DNA of 39,316 nt, taken from Rhizobium sp. Q54. Its GTDB lineage: Bacteria > Bacteroidota > Bacteroidia > Flavobacteriales > Flavobacteriaceae. Under the pieces are notes generated by a model. The model saw nothing but the letters and a program-made list of their open reading frames with translations, had not been told where the DNA came from and did not search any database. This document shows, piece by piece, positions 1 to 7,571 of this stretch. Location: assembly GCA_943328505.2 (NCBI GenBank), contig CALQAH020000020.1:1-39316 (forward strand), written 5' to 3'. The translations under genes and the position numbers were made by a program. Numbering within the stretch: the stretch's first letter is position 1; each line of letters begins with the position of its first letter.

Positions 1-207
1 ACCACCATTAAATTGTACAATAGCATCTTTCAAACTGTGATTGTTGATACTATAAATTTCTTGGGCTGTCAATTGCAAACCCATTTTTTGCATGTCTCTG
101 TGGTTCAGACGTTCAATAAACATTAAAAACCACATTCCTTCGTCAGCTTTTACACTCATTGGCATAAGTATAATCGATGCGATTAGAGATAAGATAATTT
201 TTTTCAT
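1..207 (-). CDS. S46 family dipeptidyl-peptidase (DPP7/DPP11-type), N-terminus only
   Basis: Partial gene: 69 codons are visible from an ATG at 207, and the frame stays open to the left edge. The protein starts with a signal peptide (MKKIILSLIASI..., cleavage probably near VKA-DEG). The block DEGMWFLMFIERLN follows, then a segment ending SINNHSLKDAIVQFNGG. This is the characteristic start of mature S46 peptidases, serine exopeptidases that release dipeptides from the N-terminus of oligopeptides in the periplasm of Bacteroidota. The catalytic His, Asp and Ser lie beyond the edge, so DPP7 (hydrophobic) and DPP11 (acidic) specificity cannot be told apart. The family call is firm; the subtype is open. 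Confidence 0.85.
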   Translation of the reverse strand, partial: MKKIILSLIASIILMPMSVKADEGMWFLMFIERLNHRDMQKMGLQLTAQEIYSINNHSLKDAIVQFNGG

Positions 208-397
208 TTTTAAAATATAATAGTTAGTTAATTGAGATTAAAATAAAATTTGGATTTAAAATAAATTTTTGAAATTTTAATCTTTTTTTTAGATGTGCGA
301 ATATAATCCATTTTTTTAATTAGAATTAAGAGATACTTTGAAAACGATAACGTTATAGTAAATTTTAACTTTATTTTTAGAAATATTTGGACAAAAA
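208..397. other. AT-rich intergenic region between the S46 gene and the M43 terminator
   Basis: About 190 bases with no gene. The stretch is very AT-rich. It must carry the promoter of the minus-strand S46 gene, but I see only a poor -7 match (TATATTCG, minus strand, near 298-305). No convincing RNA structure is visible. Confidence 0.5.
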
Positions 398-424
398 AAA
401 CCTTCTAGTGTAACTAAAAGGTTT
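398..424 (-). terminator. Intrinsic terminator after the M43 protease gene
   Basis: Arms 398-409 and 413-424 pair over 12 bp with a single G-T wobble and a 3-base loop. Read on the minus strand, the hairpin is followed by a run of T. It lies about 20 bases beyond the stop codon of the secreted protease and would end the hpt-adk-CNNM-obg-protease transcript. Confidence 0.8.
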
Positions 425-444
425 TGAATTTAAATTTTTTGATA

Positions 445-1704
445 TTATTCTACTATAATTTTTTTAGTTACAATACCATCCCCACTTTTGATGTTGGCAA
501 AATAAACGCCTCGATTCGGGTTTTCAATATTTATGGTATGCACTAAACTACTTGATTCATTAAAATTATTTTCATAAACCACTCTACCCATTAAATCAAA
601 AATTTCAACCGAAAAATGATTAATTACATCAGTAAACTGAATATTAAAACTTCCTTTATTAGGATTTGGAAAAATTGAAAAATTGTTTTTTACAAAACTA
701 TCATTTGTTAATACATTCGTTAAAAACTGACTATAAATTGAATTTATATACGCTTGCATTACCGTTTTCTGGCCCGCTGAGAACATATACATACAAGGAT
801 CATCTACATAATCCATATAATTCATAGTAAGTGCTTTTTGACCAGAAACACATCCGTTTACTGAACCATTTCCTGGACAACCATAAGATGCATAACCTAC
901 TTTAGGTGTGTCTGAAATACCATCGTCATCAGTTCCACAACCATTATCATTTCCAAAAGTATGATCTAAGTTAAAGAAATGTCCTAATTCGTGGGTAACT
1001 GTTCTTCCTAAATTGTAAGGAGAAGTGGGCACATAACCTGTGCATCCAGCTCCAGAACCAAAACAAATGGTATTCATTACAACAGTTTCGCCGCCTGAAG
1101 GAGAACCTGGATATGGAGAATAACCCAATAAATTACTACCAATATCTTTAATTACAAAATTCATATAACCGCTCCAAGTGGCATCATTATCTCCTAATAA
1201 AAAATCAGTACCAAAAGTAACAGCAACTGTCCCATTAGTCAAACCAGTTCCAGCAGGGTGATTTTGTGTTGCTAAAATAAATTGAACATCTAAATTTCCA
1301 ACAGAAACACCTGGATAGAAGGCACTAGCTGCTGCCCAATTTGAAATATCAGCATTTGAAGCATTATAGTCTGCATTTATCACATTTACTTGTGTTTGGG
1401 CTAATCCTCTAAGACAAGTTTTAATAGCAGCACTGCTTGAATTTGAGACCGAAGGAAAATGTACAGCTACAGGAATTCTTGTAGTAACAGTAACATTTTT
1501 TTCGGAATTACCTGCTTTATTGGCTACTTGTAAAGCAAGAAGTTTTTCATACTCAATTTTAAACTTGGCCTGTCTTTCAAGATAGTGTTGTTTTTGAATT
1601 GGATCAGCCATAATAAGCTGCATCTTCTCTTGCATTCCGCAAGTACGTTGCTGAGCAAATGCTATTTGTACAACAAATAAAGTAAAAAATAATTTTAGTT
1701 TCAT
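445..1704 (-). CDS. Secreted M43-type (cytophagalysin-like) zinc metalloprotease with T9SS type A sorting domain
   Basis: 419 aa. Residues 1-18 form a signal peptide (MKLKLFFTLFVVQIAFAQ). Residues about 75-330 are the peptidase domain, with zinc motif HELGHFFNLDH (H238, E239, H242, H248). A Met-turn region NYMDY near 295 is followed by paired cysteines, typical of pappalysin-family M43 enzymes. Residues about 345-419 (SIFPNPNKGSFNI ... KKIIVE) are a Por-secretion C-terminal domain, so the product should cross the outer membrane by the type IX system and be cleaved there. The family motif has Gly where this protein has Asn245; similar substitutions are, to my knowledge, common in Bacteroidota members. 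It lies 38 bp after obg and ends at a clear terminator, so it may be partly co-transcribed with obg. Substrate unknown. Confidence 0.9.
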   Translation of the reverse strand: MKLKLFFTLFVVQIAFAQQRTCGMQEKMQLIMADPIQKQHYLERQAKFKIEYEKLLALQVANKAGNSEKNVTVTTRIPVAVHFPSVSNSSSAAIKTCLRGLAQTQVNVINADYNASNADISNWAAASAFYPGVSVGNLDVQFILATQNHPAGTGLTNGTVAVTFGTDFLLGDNDATWSGYMNFVIKDIGSNLLGYSPYPGSPSGGETVVMNTICFGSGAGCTGYVPTSPYNLGRTVTHELGHFFNLDHTFGNDNGCGTDDDGISDTPKVGYASYGCPGNGSVNGCVSGQKALTMNYMDYVDDPCMYMFSAGQKTVMQAYINSIYSQFLTNVLTNDSFVKNNFSIFPNPNKGSFNIQFTDVINHFSVEIFDLMGRVVYENNFNESSSLVHTINIENPNRGVYFANIKSGDGIVTKKIIVE

Positions 1705-1742
1705 AGCAGTATTTTTTTAATAAATATAATTAATTATTTAAT

Positions 1743-2777
1743 CTAAAGGTTATGGCTGTTTTCAACAATAGAATCTTCAATGTTTAACATCTGCCACAAT
1801 TTATCTTTCAATTCCGTTAAACCCTCTTGTGCAATGGAAGAAATAAAGAGATAGGGTGTTTCTTTAAATTCTTTATCTAATTGTGTTTTCAATTCTTTTT
1901 TTAATTCTGCGTCAAGCATATCGCATTTTGAAATTACAACTAATCTATCTTTATCCAACATTTCAGGATTGTATCTGCGTAATTCATCAAGTAGGATATC
2001 ATATTCTTTTTTGATGTCATCAGCATCAGCTGGAACTAAAAACAATAGTGTTGAGTTTCTTTCAATATGACGTAAAAAATAATGTCCTAATCCCTTTCCT
2101 TCTGCTGCGCCTTCAATAATTCCAGGAATATCCGCAATAACAAAAGATTGGAAATCCCTGTAGGCGACAATTCCTAAATTGGGTTTTAATGTTGTAAAAG
2201 GGTAATCTGCAATTTTTGGTTTTGCCGAAGTTAAAACGGAAAGCAAGGTTGATTTTCCAGCATTTGGAAAACCCACAAGCCCAACATCAGCCAAGACTTT
2301 TAATTCCAAAATCATGTCCACTTCTTCTGAAGGTAACCCTGGTTGTGAATATCGTGGTGTTTGATTGGTAGAACTTCTAAAATTCCAATTCCCTAAACCT
2401 CCTTTTCCTCCTTGTGCTACAATTCTTCTCTCACCATGTTCGGTAATTTCAAAAAGTATTTCATCTGTTTCTTTATCTCGAACTACTGTTCCTAAAGGTA
2501 CTTCAATAAATTTATCTTCACCGTCTGAACCCGTACTTCTAGAACTTCCACCATCACCGCCATGACCTGCTTTTACGTGTCGGGCAAATTTCAAATGAAA
2601 CAAGGTCCATAATCCTTTATTCCCGACTAAATATACATGACCACCACGACCACCATCACCGCCATCGGGACCACCTTTTTCAATAAATTTTTCTCTATGT
2701 AAATGTGTAGAACCCTTTCCTCCTTTACCGGAAGAAACATAAATTTTTACGTAATCAACAAAATTTCCCTCTGTCAT
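1743..2777 (-). CDS. obg: GTPase Obg (CgtA), ribosome assembly
   Basis: 344 aa, full length for the family without a long C-terminal extension. Residues 1-160 are the glycine-rich Obg fold ([16 protein letters not shown] and related glycine runs). The G domain follows, with G1 GFPNAGKS at 169-176, G2 PFTT, G3 DIPG and G4 SKCD. Obg is an essential GTPase that binds the 50S subunit and links ribosome maturation to growth state. The start is an ATG preceded by a 50-bp gap from the CNNM gene, in a co-directional run with adk and hpt. No oddities. Confidence 0.97.
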   Translation of the reverse strand: MTEGNFVDYVKIYVSSGKGGKGSTHLHREKFIEKGGPDGGDGGRGGHVYLVGNKGLWTLFHLKFARHVKAGHGGDGGSSRSTGSDGEDKFIEVPLGTVVRDKETDEILFEITEHGERRIVAQGGKGGLGNWNFRSSTNQTPRYSQPGLPSEEVDMILELKVLADVGLVGFPNAGKSTLLSVLTSAKPKIADYPFTTLKPNLGIVAYRDFQSFVIADIPGIIEGAAEGKGLGHYFLRHIERNSTLLFLVPADADDIKKEYDILLDELRRYNPEMLDKDRLVVISKCDMLDAELKKELKTQLDKEFKETPYLFISSIAQEGLTELKDKLWQMLNIEDSIVENSHNL

Positions 2778-2827
2778 TTTTTCTAATTGCTATTTTCTGT
2801 TTTCATGTTGTTTACTGCAACCGATTA

Positions 2828-4102
2828 CTATTCTTTAATTGCTTTCACAAGTATTTTATCTATTTTTATACCGTCCATTTCGACAACTTCCAATTCAAGT
2901 TTGTTCCAAATAAGTATTTCACCTTGTGATGGAATATTGCCCAATTCAGTCATGATTAATCCACTCACAGTAGTCACATCGTAGTCATTGGTCAAATCAT
3001 CCATATCAAAATAAGTCAAGAAGTCGTGTAGTGAATAATGCCCCTCAACATACCAAGTTCCATCTTCATTTGCTGTTAATTGGTATTCATCCTCATCAAA
3101 ATCGGAAGCATCACCAACTAAGGCTTCAAGGATGTCATTCAATGTAATAATACCCTGAAAAACGCCATATTCATCGGTTACTAATGCATAATGTCCTTTT
3201 GTTTTTTTGAAATTTTCCAACGCTTTATAAGCAGAAGTATGTTCAATAAAATAAAAGGGATCTATCGTTATTGATTTTAAATCAAAGTTGCCTTTCTCAA
3301 AACTTAAAAACAAATCTTTAAGTCTAACAATGCCAATAACTTCGTCTAAATTTTCCTCACACACGGGATAAACCGTGTGTAATTCTTCCAAAACTTTAGA
3401 TTTTAATTCCTCAACAGTATCTTCCAAAGTAAGATATACAATGGATTGACGGTGAGTCATTAATGAATTAACTTTCCGATCGCCAATATGAAAAACACGC
3501 TCTACTATATCTTGCTCAATTTCCTGAACTTCACCACCTTCGGTTCCCTCTTTGATGATGGCTTTAATTTCTTCTTCGGTAACTTTTCCGTCGGCAGTTG
3601 GTTTTATTTTTAAAATATTTAGAATAGAATCCGTGGACTTAGTTAATAACCAAATAAAAGGCATGGTAACAATAGATACAATTTTCATGGGTACTGCAAC
3701 ACCTTTTGCAATAGCTTCAGGATAGTTTAATCCAATTCTTTTTGGCAATAATTCTCCAAAAACCAAAGAGAAATAAGTTAAAACTACTACTACTGTTCCT
3801 ACAGCTAAACTTAAAGAATAGGGCTGCAACACAGTAAATCCATCATAAAAAAACTTAACATCGTCAGTAATTTTTTCTCCAGAATAGATACCGGTTAAAA
3901 TTCCGATTAAGGTAATTCCGATTTGTACTGTAGATAAGAATTTGTTGGGCGAGTTAGCTAAATCTAGTGCCACTCGTGCGTTGGTATTTCCTTTTTTCGC
4001 TGCTGTCTCAAGTCTGTTTTTTCGTGCTGAAATCAATGCGATTTCCGACATTGAAAAAACTCCGTTAAGTAGAATTAAAAAGAAAATGATGAGAATTTCC
4101 AA
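2828..4102 (-). CDS. CNNM/CBS-domain membrane protein (HlyC/CorC family)
   Basis: 424 aa. The N-terminal half is a CNNM (DUF21) transmembrane domain, with hydrophobic segments near residues 1-20, 60-80 and 95-120 and the typical SMSEIALISARKNRLE after the first helix. A pair of CBS domains follows (about 200-335; TDEYGVFQGIITLNDILEALVGD is within it), then a CorC/HlyC transporter-associated domain (about 345-424). The family is linked to Mg2+/Co2+ export or homeostasis; the older label haemolysin is misleading. The only sensible start is a TTG at 4102, because the next Met is inside the first membrane segment. It lies between adk (36 bp) and obg (50 bp), most likely one operon. Confidence 0.9.
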   Translation of the reverse strand: MEILIIFFLILLNGVFSMSEIALISARKNRLETAAKKGNTNARVALDLANSPNKFLSTVQIGITLIGILTGIYSGEKITDDVKFFYDGFTVLQPYSLSLAVGTVVVVLTYFSLVFGELLPKRIGLNYPEAIAKGVAVPMKIVSIVTMPFIWLLTKSTDSILNILKIKPTADGKVTEEEIKAIIKEGTEGGEVQEIEQDIVERVFHIGDRKVNSLMTHRQSIVYLTLEDTVEELKSKVLEELHTVYPVCEENLDEVIGIVRLKDLFLSFEKGNFDLKSITIDPFYFIEHTSAYKALENFKKTKGHYALVTDEYGVFQGIITLNDILEALVGDASDFDEDEYQLTANEDGTWYVEGHYSLHDFLTYFDMDDLTNDYDVTTVSGLIMTELGNIPSQGEILIWNKLELEVVEMDGIKIDKILVKAIKE

Positions 4103-4138
4103 TTTATTTTATTTTGGTTAATCTTAATTACTGCTAAA

Positions 4139-4711
4139 TTACAAATTATCAATCACTTTACTTACTCTTTCTGTGATTTCTTGAATAGTTCCAATACCAT
4201 TCACAGTGTAGAATTTATTTTGAGAATGATAATAGGCCATCAACGGCGCAGTTTTTTCGTTGTATTCTTGGTATCGATTTCTAATTTTTTCTTCGTCTTG
4301 ATCATCTGGTCTTCCTGATGTTTTTCCTCTTTCTAACAAACGCTTTACCAAAATATCATCATCAGCCTCTAGAGCAATTGTTGCTGTAATTTTTTGATTT
4401 TTTGATGTTAAAAATGCATCCAATGCTTCTGCTTGAGCAAGTGTTCTAGGAAAACCATCAAATAAAAATCCGGCAGAATGTGGGTTATTATCCACTTCAC
4501 TTTCTAACATTTTTATCGTTACCTCATCAGGAACTAAATCGCCTTTATCCATATAGGTTTTGGCAAGTTTCCCTAACTCTGTTTCATTTTTAATATTGTA
4601 TCTGAAAATATCTCCAGTTGAAAGATGTGTCAAATTGTATTTTTCTTTTAAAAATTCGGCTTGTGTGCCTTTACCTGCTCCAGGTTTTCCAAAAAGAACG
4701 ATGTTAATCAT
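4139..4711 (-). CDS. adk: Adenylate kinase
   Basis: 190 aa, the short form without a zinc-binding LID. The P-loop is GKPGAGKGTQ at 8-17. The AMP-binding region LSTGDIFRYNI and the FDGFPRTLAQAEALD segment are intact, and the LID region carries ERGKTSGRPDD. The enzyme interconverts 2 ADP with ATP and AMP. It is 45 bp downstream of hpt and 36 bp upstream of the CNNM gene, in a minus-strand run that puts purine salvage next to adenine nucleotide balancing. Confidence 0.97.
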   Translation of the reverse strand: MINIVLFGKPGAGKGTQAEFLKEKYNLTHLSTGDIFRYNIKNETELGKLAKTYMDKGDLVPDEVTIKMLESEVDNNPHSAGFLFDGFPRTLAQAEALDAFLTSKNQKITATIALEADDDILVKRLLERGKTSGRPDDQDEEKIRNRYQEYNEKTAPLMAYYHSQNKFYTVNGIGTIQEITERVSKVIDNL

Positions 4712-4756
4712 TTTAAAAAAATTATAAAGTTTATTGTTTTTTAAAGAATTGTTTTA

Positions 4757-5284
4757 TTATGCTAGTTGGTAAACATCTGCTAAATTTCTTCCCAAGCCAT
4801 CGTAATCCAAACCATATCCAACAATGAATTTATCGGGTATTCTAATCCCAACATAATCCAATTTGATGTCTTTTTTATAGGCGTCAGGTTTAAGAAATAA
4901 AGTTGCAATTTTAAAATGTTTTACTTTTTTCTCTTTAAAAATTGCTTTTAGCTCTTCAATTGTATTTCCAGTATCCACAATATCTTCAACAACTACAACT
5001 GTTCTACCTTCAAGGTTTTGATTCAAACCAATCAATTGTTTCACAGCATTAGTAGATTGTGTCCCTTCATAGGAAGCCATTTTTACAAAACTCACTTCAC
5101 ACATTCCTCTATAATGTTTCATCAAATCTGCCATAACCATAAAAGCACCATTCAAAACGCCCACAAAAACAGGAATTTCATCAAAGAAATCATCGTCCAT
5201 TTGTTTTGCCATATTCTTCAATGCGAAATCAATTTCTTCTGCAGAAATAAAGGGCTCAAAAGATTTATCGTGAAGTTGTATCAT
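4757..5284 (-). CDS. hpt: Hypoxanthine phosphoribosyltransferase
   Basis: 175 aa from the ATG at 5284. A TTG three codons further upstream (5293) is possible but less likely. The PRPP-binding loop EDIVDTG is at residues 100-106, the flexible-loop SYEGT at 71-75, and the purine-contact region VGYGLDYDGLGRNL near the end. It converts hypoxanthine or guanine plus PRPP to IMP or GMP. First gene of the hpt-adk-CNNM-obg run. A TATATTTG -7 element on the minus strand at 5310-5317 fits this start with a short leader. Confidence 0.95.
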   Translation of the reverse strand: MIQLHDKSFEPFISAEEIDFALKNMAKQMDDDFFDEIPVFVGVLNGAFMVMADLMKHYRGMCEVSFVKMASYEGTQSTNAVKQLIGLNQNLEGRTVVVVEDIVDTGNTIEELKAIFKEKKVKHFKIATLFLKPDAYKKDIKLDYVGIRIPDKFIVGYGLDYDGLGRNLADVYQLA

Positions 5285-5309
5285 AATTTTCAAATAAAAA
5301 ATTAAGGTG

Positions 5310-5317
5310 CAAATATA
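5310..5317 (-). promoter_or_regulatory. -7 element (TATATTTG) of the hpt operon promoter
   Basis: The minus strand reads TATATTTG, the Bacteroidota TAnnTTTG consensus, 26 bases before the hpt ATG. The best upstream TTG is 23 bases away, a little long. It lies back to back with a plus-strand -7 element at 5355-5362. Confidence 0.6.
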
Positions 5318-5354
5318 ATCAATTGATTGTTGATATTTAACAATTCATAATTAC

Positions 5355-5362
5355 TACTTTTG
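5355..5362 (+). promoter_or_regulatory. -7 element (TACTTTTG) for the glycosyltransferase gene
   Basis: TACTTTTG matches TAnnTTTG, with TTG at 5330-5332 (22-base spacer) and the gene start 26 bases downstream. It overlaps the control region of the divergent hpt operon. Confidence 0.55.
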
Positions 5363-5388
5363 AAAAATAACTCAATTATTTTGAATTT

Positions 5389-6636
5389 ATGATTTCAAAC
5401 AAAGTTTTAATAATTGGAACCGTATGGCCTGAACCAAATTCTACTGCAGCCGGAAATCGGATGTTACAAATTATAGAACAGTTACAATCGCAAAATTGGG
5501 AAGTTGTTTTTACTTGTACAGCAGCTGAAAGTGAGTTTAGGTTTGACTTGAAAACTATTAATGTCAATACCATTCCTATTGAATTAAACGACGCCAGTTT
5601 TGATGAATTTATAAAACAATTAAACCCAACAATTGTAGTTTTTGATCGGTTCATGATTGAAGAACAATTTGGTTGGCGTGTTGCAGAAAACTGTCCCAAT
5701 TGTTTGCGAATCCTAGATACTGAAGATTTACATTTTGTTAGAAACATTCGTTATGAAAATCACAAGAAAGGAAAAAACACTACAGTAAACGATTATCTAA
5801 AATCGGAAGCAACCAAAAGGGAAATTGCTAGTATTTATAGATGCGATATTACTTTAATCATTTCAGAAACCGAAATGGAATTACTTACTAATTCCTTCAA
5901 AATAGACCAACAACTATTGCATTATTTACCATTTCTGTTAAATGAAATTTCAGAAAAAGATATTGAAAATTATCCAAATTTTGAAACTCGTAATCATTTT
6001 ATATCCATTGGAAATTTCAGACATGAACCCAATTGGAATGCGGTGTTGTATCTTAAAGAAACCATCTGGCCATTACTACGAAAACAACTTCCAAAGGCAG
6101 AAATGCATGTTTATGGTTCGTATGTTACTGCAAAAGCAACACAATTAAATAATGTTACCGAGGGTTTTCTAATTAAAGGAAGGGCAGAAAATGCCAAAGT
6201 TGAAATTAAAAAAGCTAAAATACTCCTTGCCCCTTTGCAATTTGGCGCTGGTATAAAAGGCAAATTAACCGATGCGATGGAATGTGGAACTCCAAGCATC
6301 ACTACATCAATGGGAGCCGAAGCCATGCATGGCGATTTAGATTGGAATGGAATAATTACTGACGATGCAACCGAATTTGTAAACGCAGCTGTATTACTTT
6401 ACACAGATTCAGAAAAATGGAAAACAGCTCAGAAGAATGGTGTAAAAATTATAAACTCAAGATACAATAAATCCGTTTTTGGCACACTTTTTATAGAAAA
6501 AATAAGAGCAACTCAAGACAACTTAGATAAGCATCGAATGGCAAATTTTATTGGGGAATTATTACACCACCATACTTTGAAAAGCACCAAATACATGAGT
6601 AAATGGATTGAAGAAAAAAATAAGATTAGTGATTGA
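5389..6636 (+). CDS. Glycosyltransferase, GT4-like (GT-B fold)
   Basis: 415 aa. The N-terminal half begins MISNKVLIIGTVWPEPNSTAAGNRM, an acceptor-side Rossmann start with a GNRM loop. The C-terminal donor domain (about 200-370) holds GNFRHEPNWNAVLYL and the diagnostic block APLQFGAGIKGKLTDAMECG (about 280-300), where the Glu contacts the nucleotide-sugar, followed by TPSITTSMGAEAM. The last 40 residues form a polar tail with no recognised domain. It probably transfers a sugar in polysaccharide or glycolipid synthesis, but no glycan cluster surrounds it and donor and acceptor are unknown. Convergent with miaE; a long hairpin lies in the gap. Confidence 0.82.
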   Translation: MISNKVLIIGTVWPEPNSTAAGNRMLQIIEQLQSQNWEVVFTCTAAESEFRFDLKTINVNTIPIELNDASFDEFIKQLNPTIVVFDRFMIEEQFGWRVAENCPNCLRILDTEDLHFVRNIRYENHKKGKNTTVNDYLKSEATKREIASIYRCDITLIISETEMELLTNSFKIDQQLLHYLPFLLNEISEKDIENYPNFETRNHFISIGNFRHEPNWNAVLYLKETIWPLLRKQLPKAEMHVYGSYVTAKATQLNNVTEGFLIKGRAENAKVEIKKAKILLAPLQFGAGIKGKLTDAMECGTPSITTSMGAEAMHGDLDWNGIITDDATEFVNAAVLLYTDSEKWKTAQKNGVKIINSRYNKSVFGTLFIEKIRATQDNLDKHRMANFIGELLHHHTLKSTKYMSKWIEEKNKISD

Positions 6637-6637
6637 T

Positions 6638-6725
6638 GATTATCGATTTTTGATTTCAGATTTATTATGGTTTAATAAATAAATATTCTTGTTTAATGAT
6701 ATTTTAAAATCAAAAATCGTTAATC
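6638..6725. repeat. Long-loop inverted repeat between convergent genes
   Basis: Arms 6638-6656 and 6707-6725 are 19 bp with one mismatch (GATTATCGATTTTTGATTT against its near-complement), separated by 50 bases. It fills the gap between the convergent glycosyltransferase and miaE genes and may end both transcripts, although it has no classic T-tract. The right arm overlaps a 26-bp repeat that recurs in purK. Confidence 0.65.
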
Positions 6726-6740
6726 AAAAATCTAAAATCA
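6715..6740. repeat. Dispersed 26-bp repeat, intergenic copy
   Basis: Begins AATCGTTAATCAA and continues into miaE territory up to the stop codon. It matches 7975-8000, inside purK, at 23 of 26 positions. Confidence 0.6.
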
Positions 6741-6741
6741 A

Positions 6742-7329
6742 TTAGCCGTGAACAGTTTGGCTTTTCCCATAGTTTTCAATAATTGAAGCTTCAAATTCAA
6801 GCCATTCTCGCCATCTTTTTTCAACATCAATACCGTGACCGTATTTTCGAGCATAAGTGATAAAAGTGGTATAATGTCCCGCTTCACTTTCCATCAATTC
6901 CCAATAAAATTTCGATAATTCTTCGTCTTTAATATTTTCTGAAAGTACTTTAAAACGCTCACAACTTCTGGCTTCGATCATGGCTGAAAAAAGTAATCTT
7001 TCAACAAATCCCGAAACGCGACTTCCTGTATTACTGCGTTTCATATACTGCGCCAATTCGCCAACATATTCGTCTTTTCGCTCTCTGCCCAATTTCAAAC
7101 CACGCTTTTTAATGATTTCGTGAACCATTTCAAAATGTTCAATTTCCTCTTTTGCCAAAGCCAACATATCGGTCACCAAATCAGGATATTCCGAGTTGAT
7201 GGTAATAATTGTGATTGCATTCGATGCTGCTTTTTGTTCACACCAAGCATGATCAGTCAGAATTTCTTCAATGTTTTTTTCTACAATATTTACCCATCGT
7301 GGGTCAGTTGGAAGTTGTAAACGAAGCAT
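6742..7329 (-). CDS. miaE: tRNA-(ms2io6A37) hydroxylase MiaE
   Basis: 195 aa. A ferritin-like four-helix bundle with two iron-ligand helices pairs: EQKAASN and EEIEHFEMVH (E62, H65) in the first half, EARSCERF and ESEAGHYTTF in the second. This non-haem di-iron oxygenase hydroxylates the isopentenyl group of ms2i6A37 next to the anticodon of tRNAs reading UNN codons. Length and motif order match the family, and the start is an ATG. A TACTTTTG element on the minus strand at 7353-7360 is a plausible promoter. Monocistronic. Confidence 0.93.
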   Translation of the reverse strand: MLRLQLPTDPRWVNIVEKNIEEILTDHAWCEQKAASNAITIITINSEYPDLVTDMLALAKEEIEHFEMVHEIIKKRGLKLGRERKDEYVGELAQYMKRSNTGSRVSGFVERLLFSAMIEARSCERFKVLSENIKDEELSKFYWELMESEAGHYTTFITYARKYGHGIDVEKRWREWLEFEASIIENYGKSQTVHG

Positions 7330-7352
7330 TTTAAATAGAATTTATTTTTTTA

Positions 7353-7360
7353 CAAAAGTA
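7353..7360 (-). promoter_or_regulatory. -7 element (TACTTTTG) for miaE
   Basis: A match to TAnnTTTG on the minus strand, 24 bases before the miaE ATG. No clear -33 TTG at the right distance. Confidence 0.45.
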
Positions 7361-7416
7361 TGAAATATTAATACTAATTAGTTTAGATTGTATTTTTAAA
7401 ACTCTACTCAAAAAAC

Positions 7417-7424
7417 TATCTTTG
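7417..7424 (+). promoter_or_regulatory. -7 element (TATCTTTG) for purKE
   Basis: TATCTTTG matches TAnnTTTG. The upstream TTG at 7388-7390 is 26 bases away, longer than usual. If used, the purK leader is about 140 nt and carries the tandem repeat at 7466-7571. Confidence 0.45.
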
Positions 7425-7465
7425 CACCAATCTGTTTATCAGAAGACAGGCAACATAATGATGAG

Positions 7466-7571
7466 ACGAGCGAAGCGACTGCATGAGACCTTTGAAAATA
7501 AAATAACTACGACGAATGACACGAGCGAAGCGACTGCATGAGACCGTAAAAAAAATAACTACGACGAATGA
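7466..7571 (+). repeat. Two-unit tandem repeat in the purK leader that includes the start codon
   Basis: The 25-mer beginning ACGAGCGAAGCGACTGCATG occurs at 7466-7490 and 7521-7545 without a mismatch. A second part, AAATAACTACGACGAATGA, occurs at 7501-7519 and 7553-7571. The spacing is 55 and 52 bases because an A-rich linker differs. The second AATG carries the purK start codon. Each unit contains GCGAAGC, known as an unusually stable mini-hairpin. Confidence 0.9.

Noticed and set aside
4712..5284. hpt-adk as a fused bifunctional gene
   Set aside because: hpt has its own stop and adk its own ATG after 45 bases.
7466..7571. CRISPR array
   Set aside because: Only two units, spacers are A-rich linkers that are themselves part of the repeat, and there are no cas genes.
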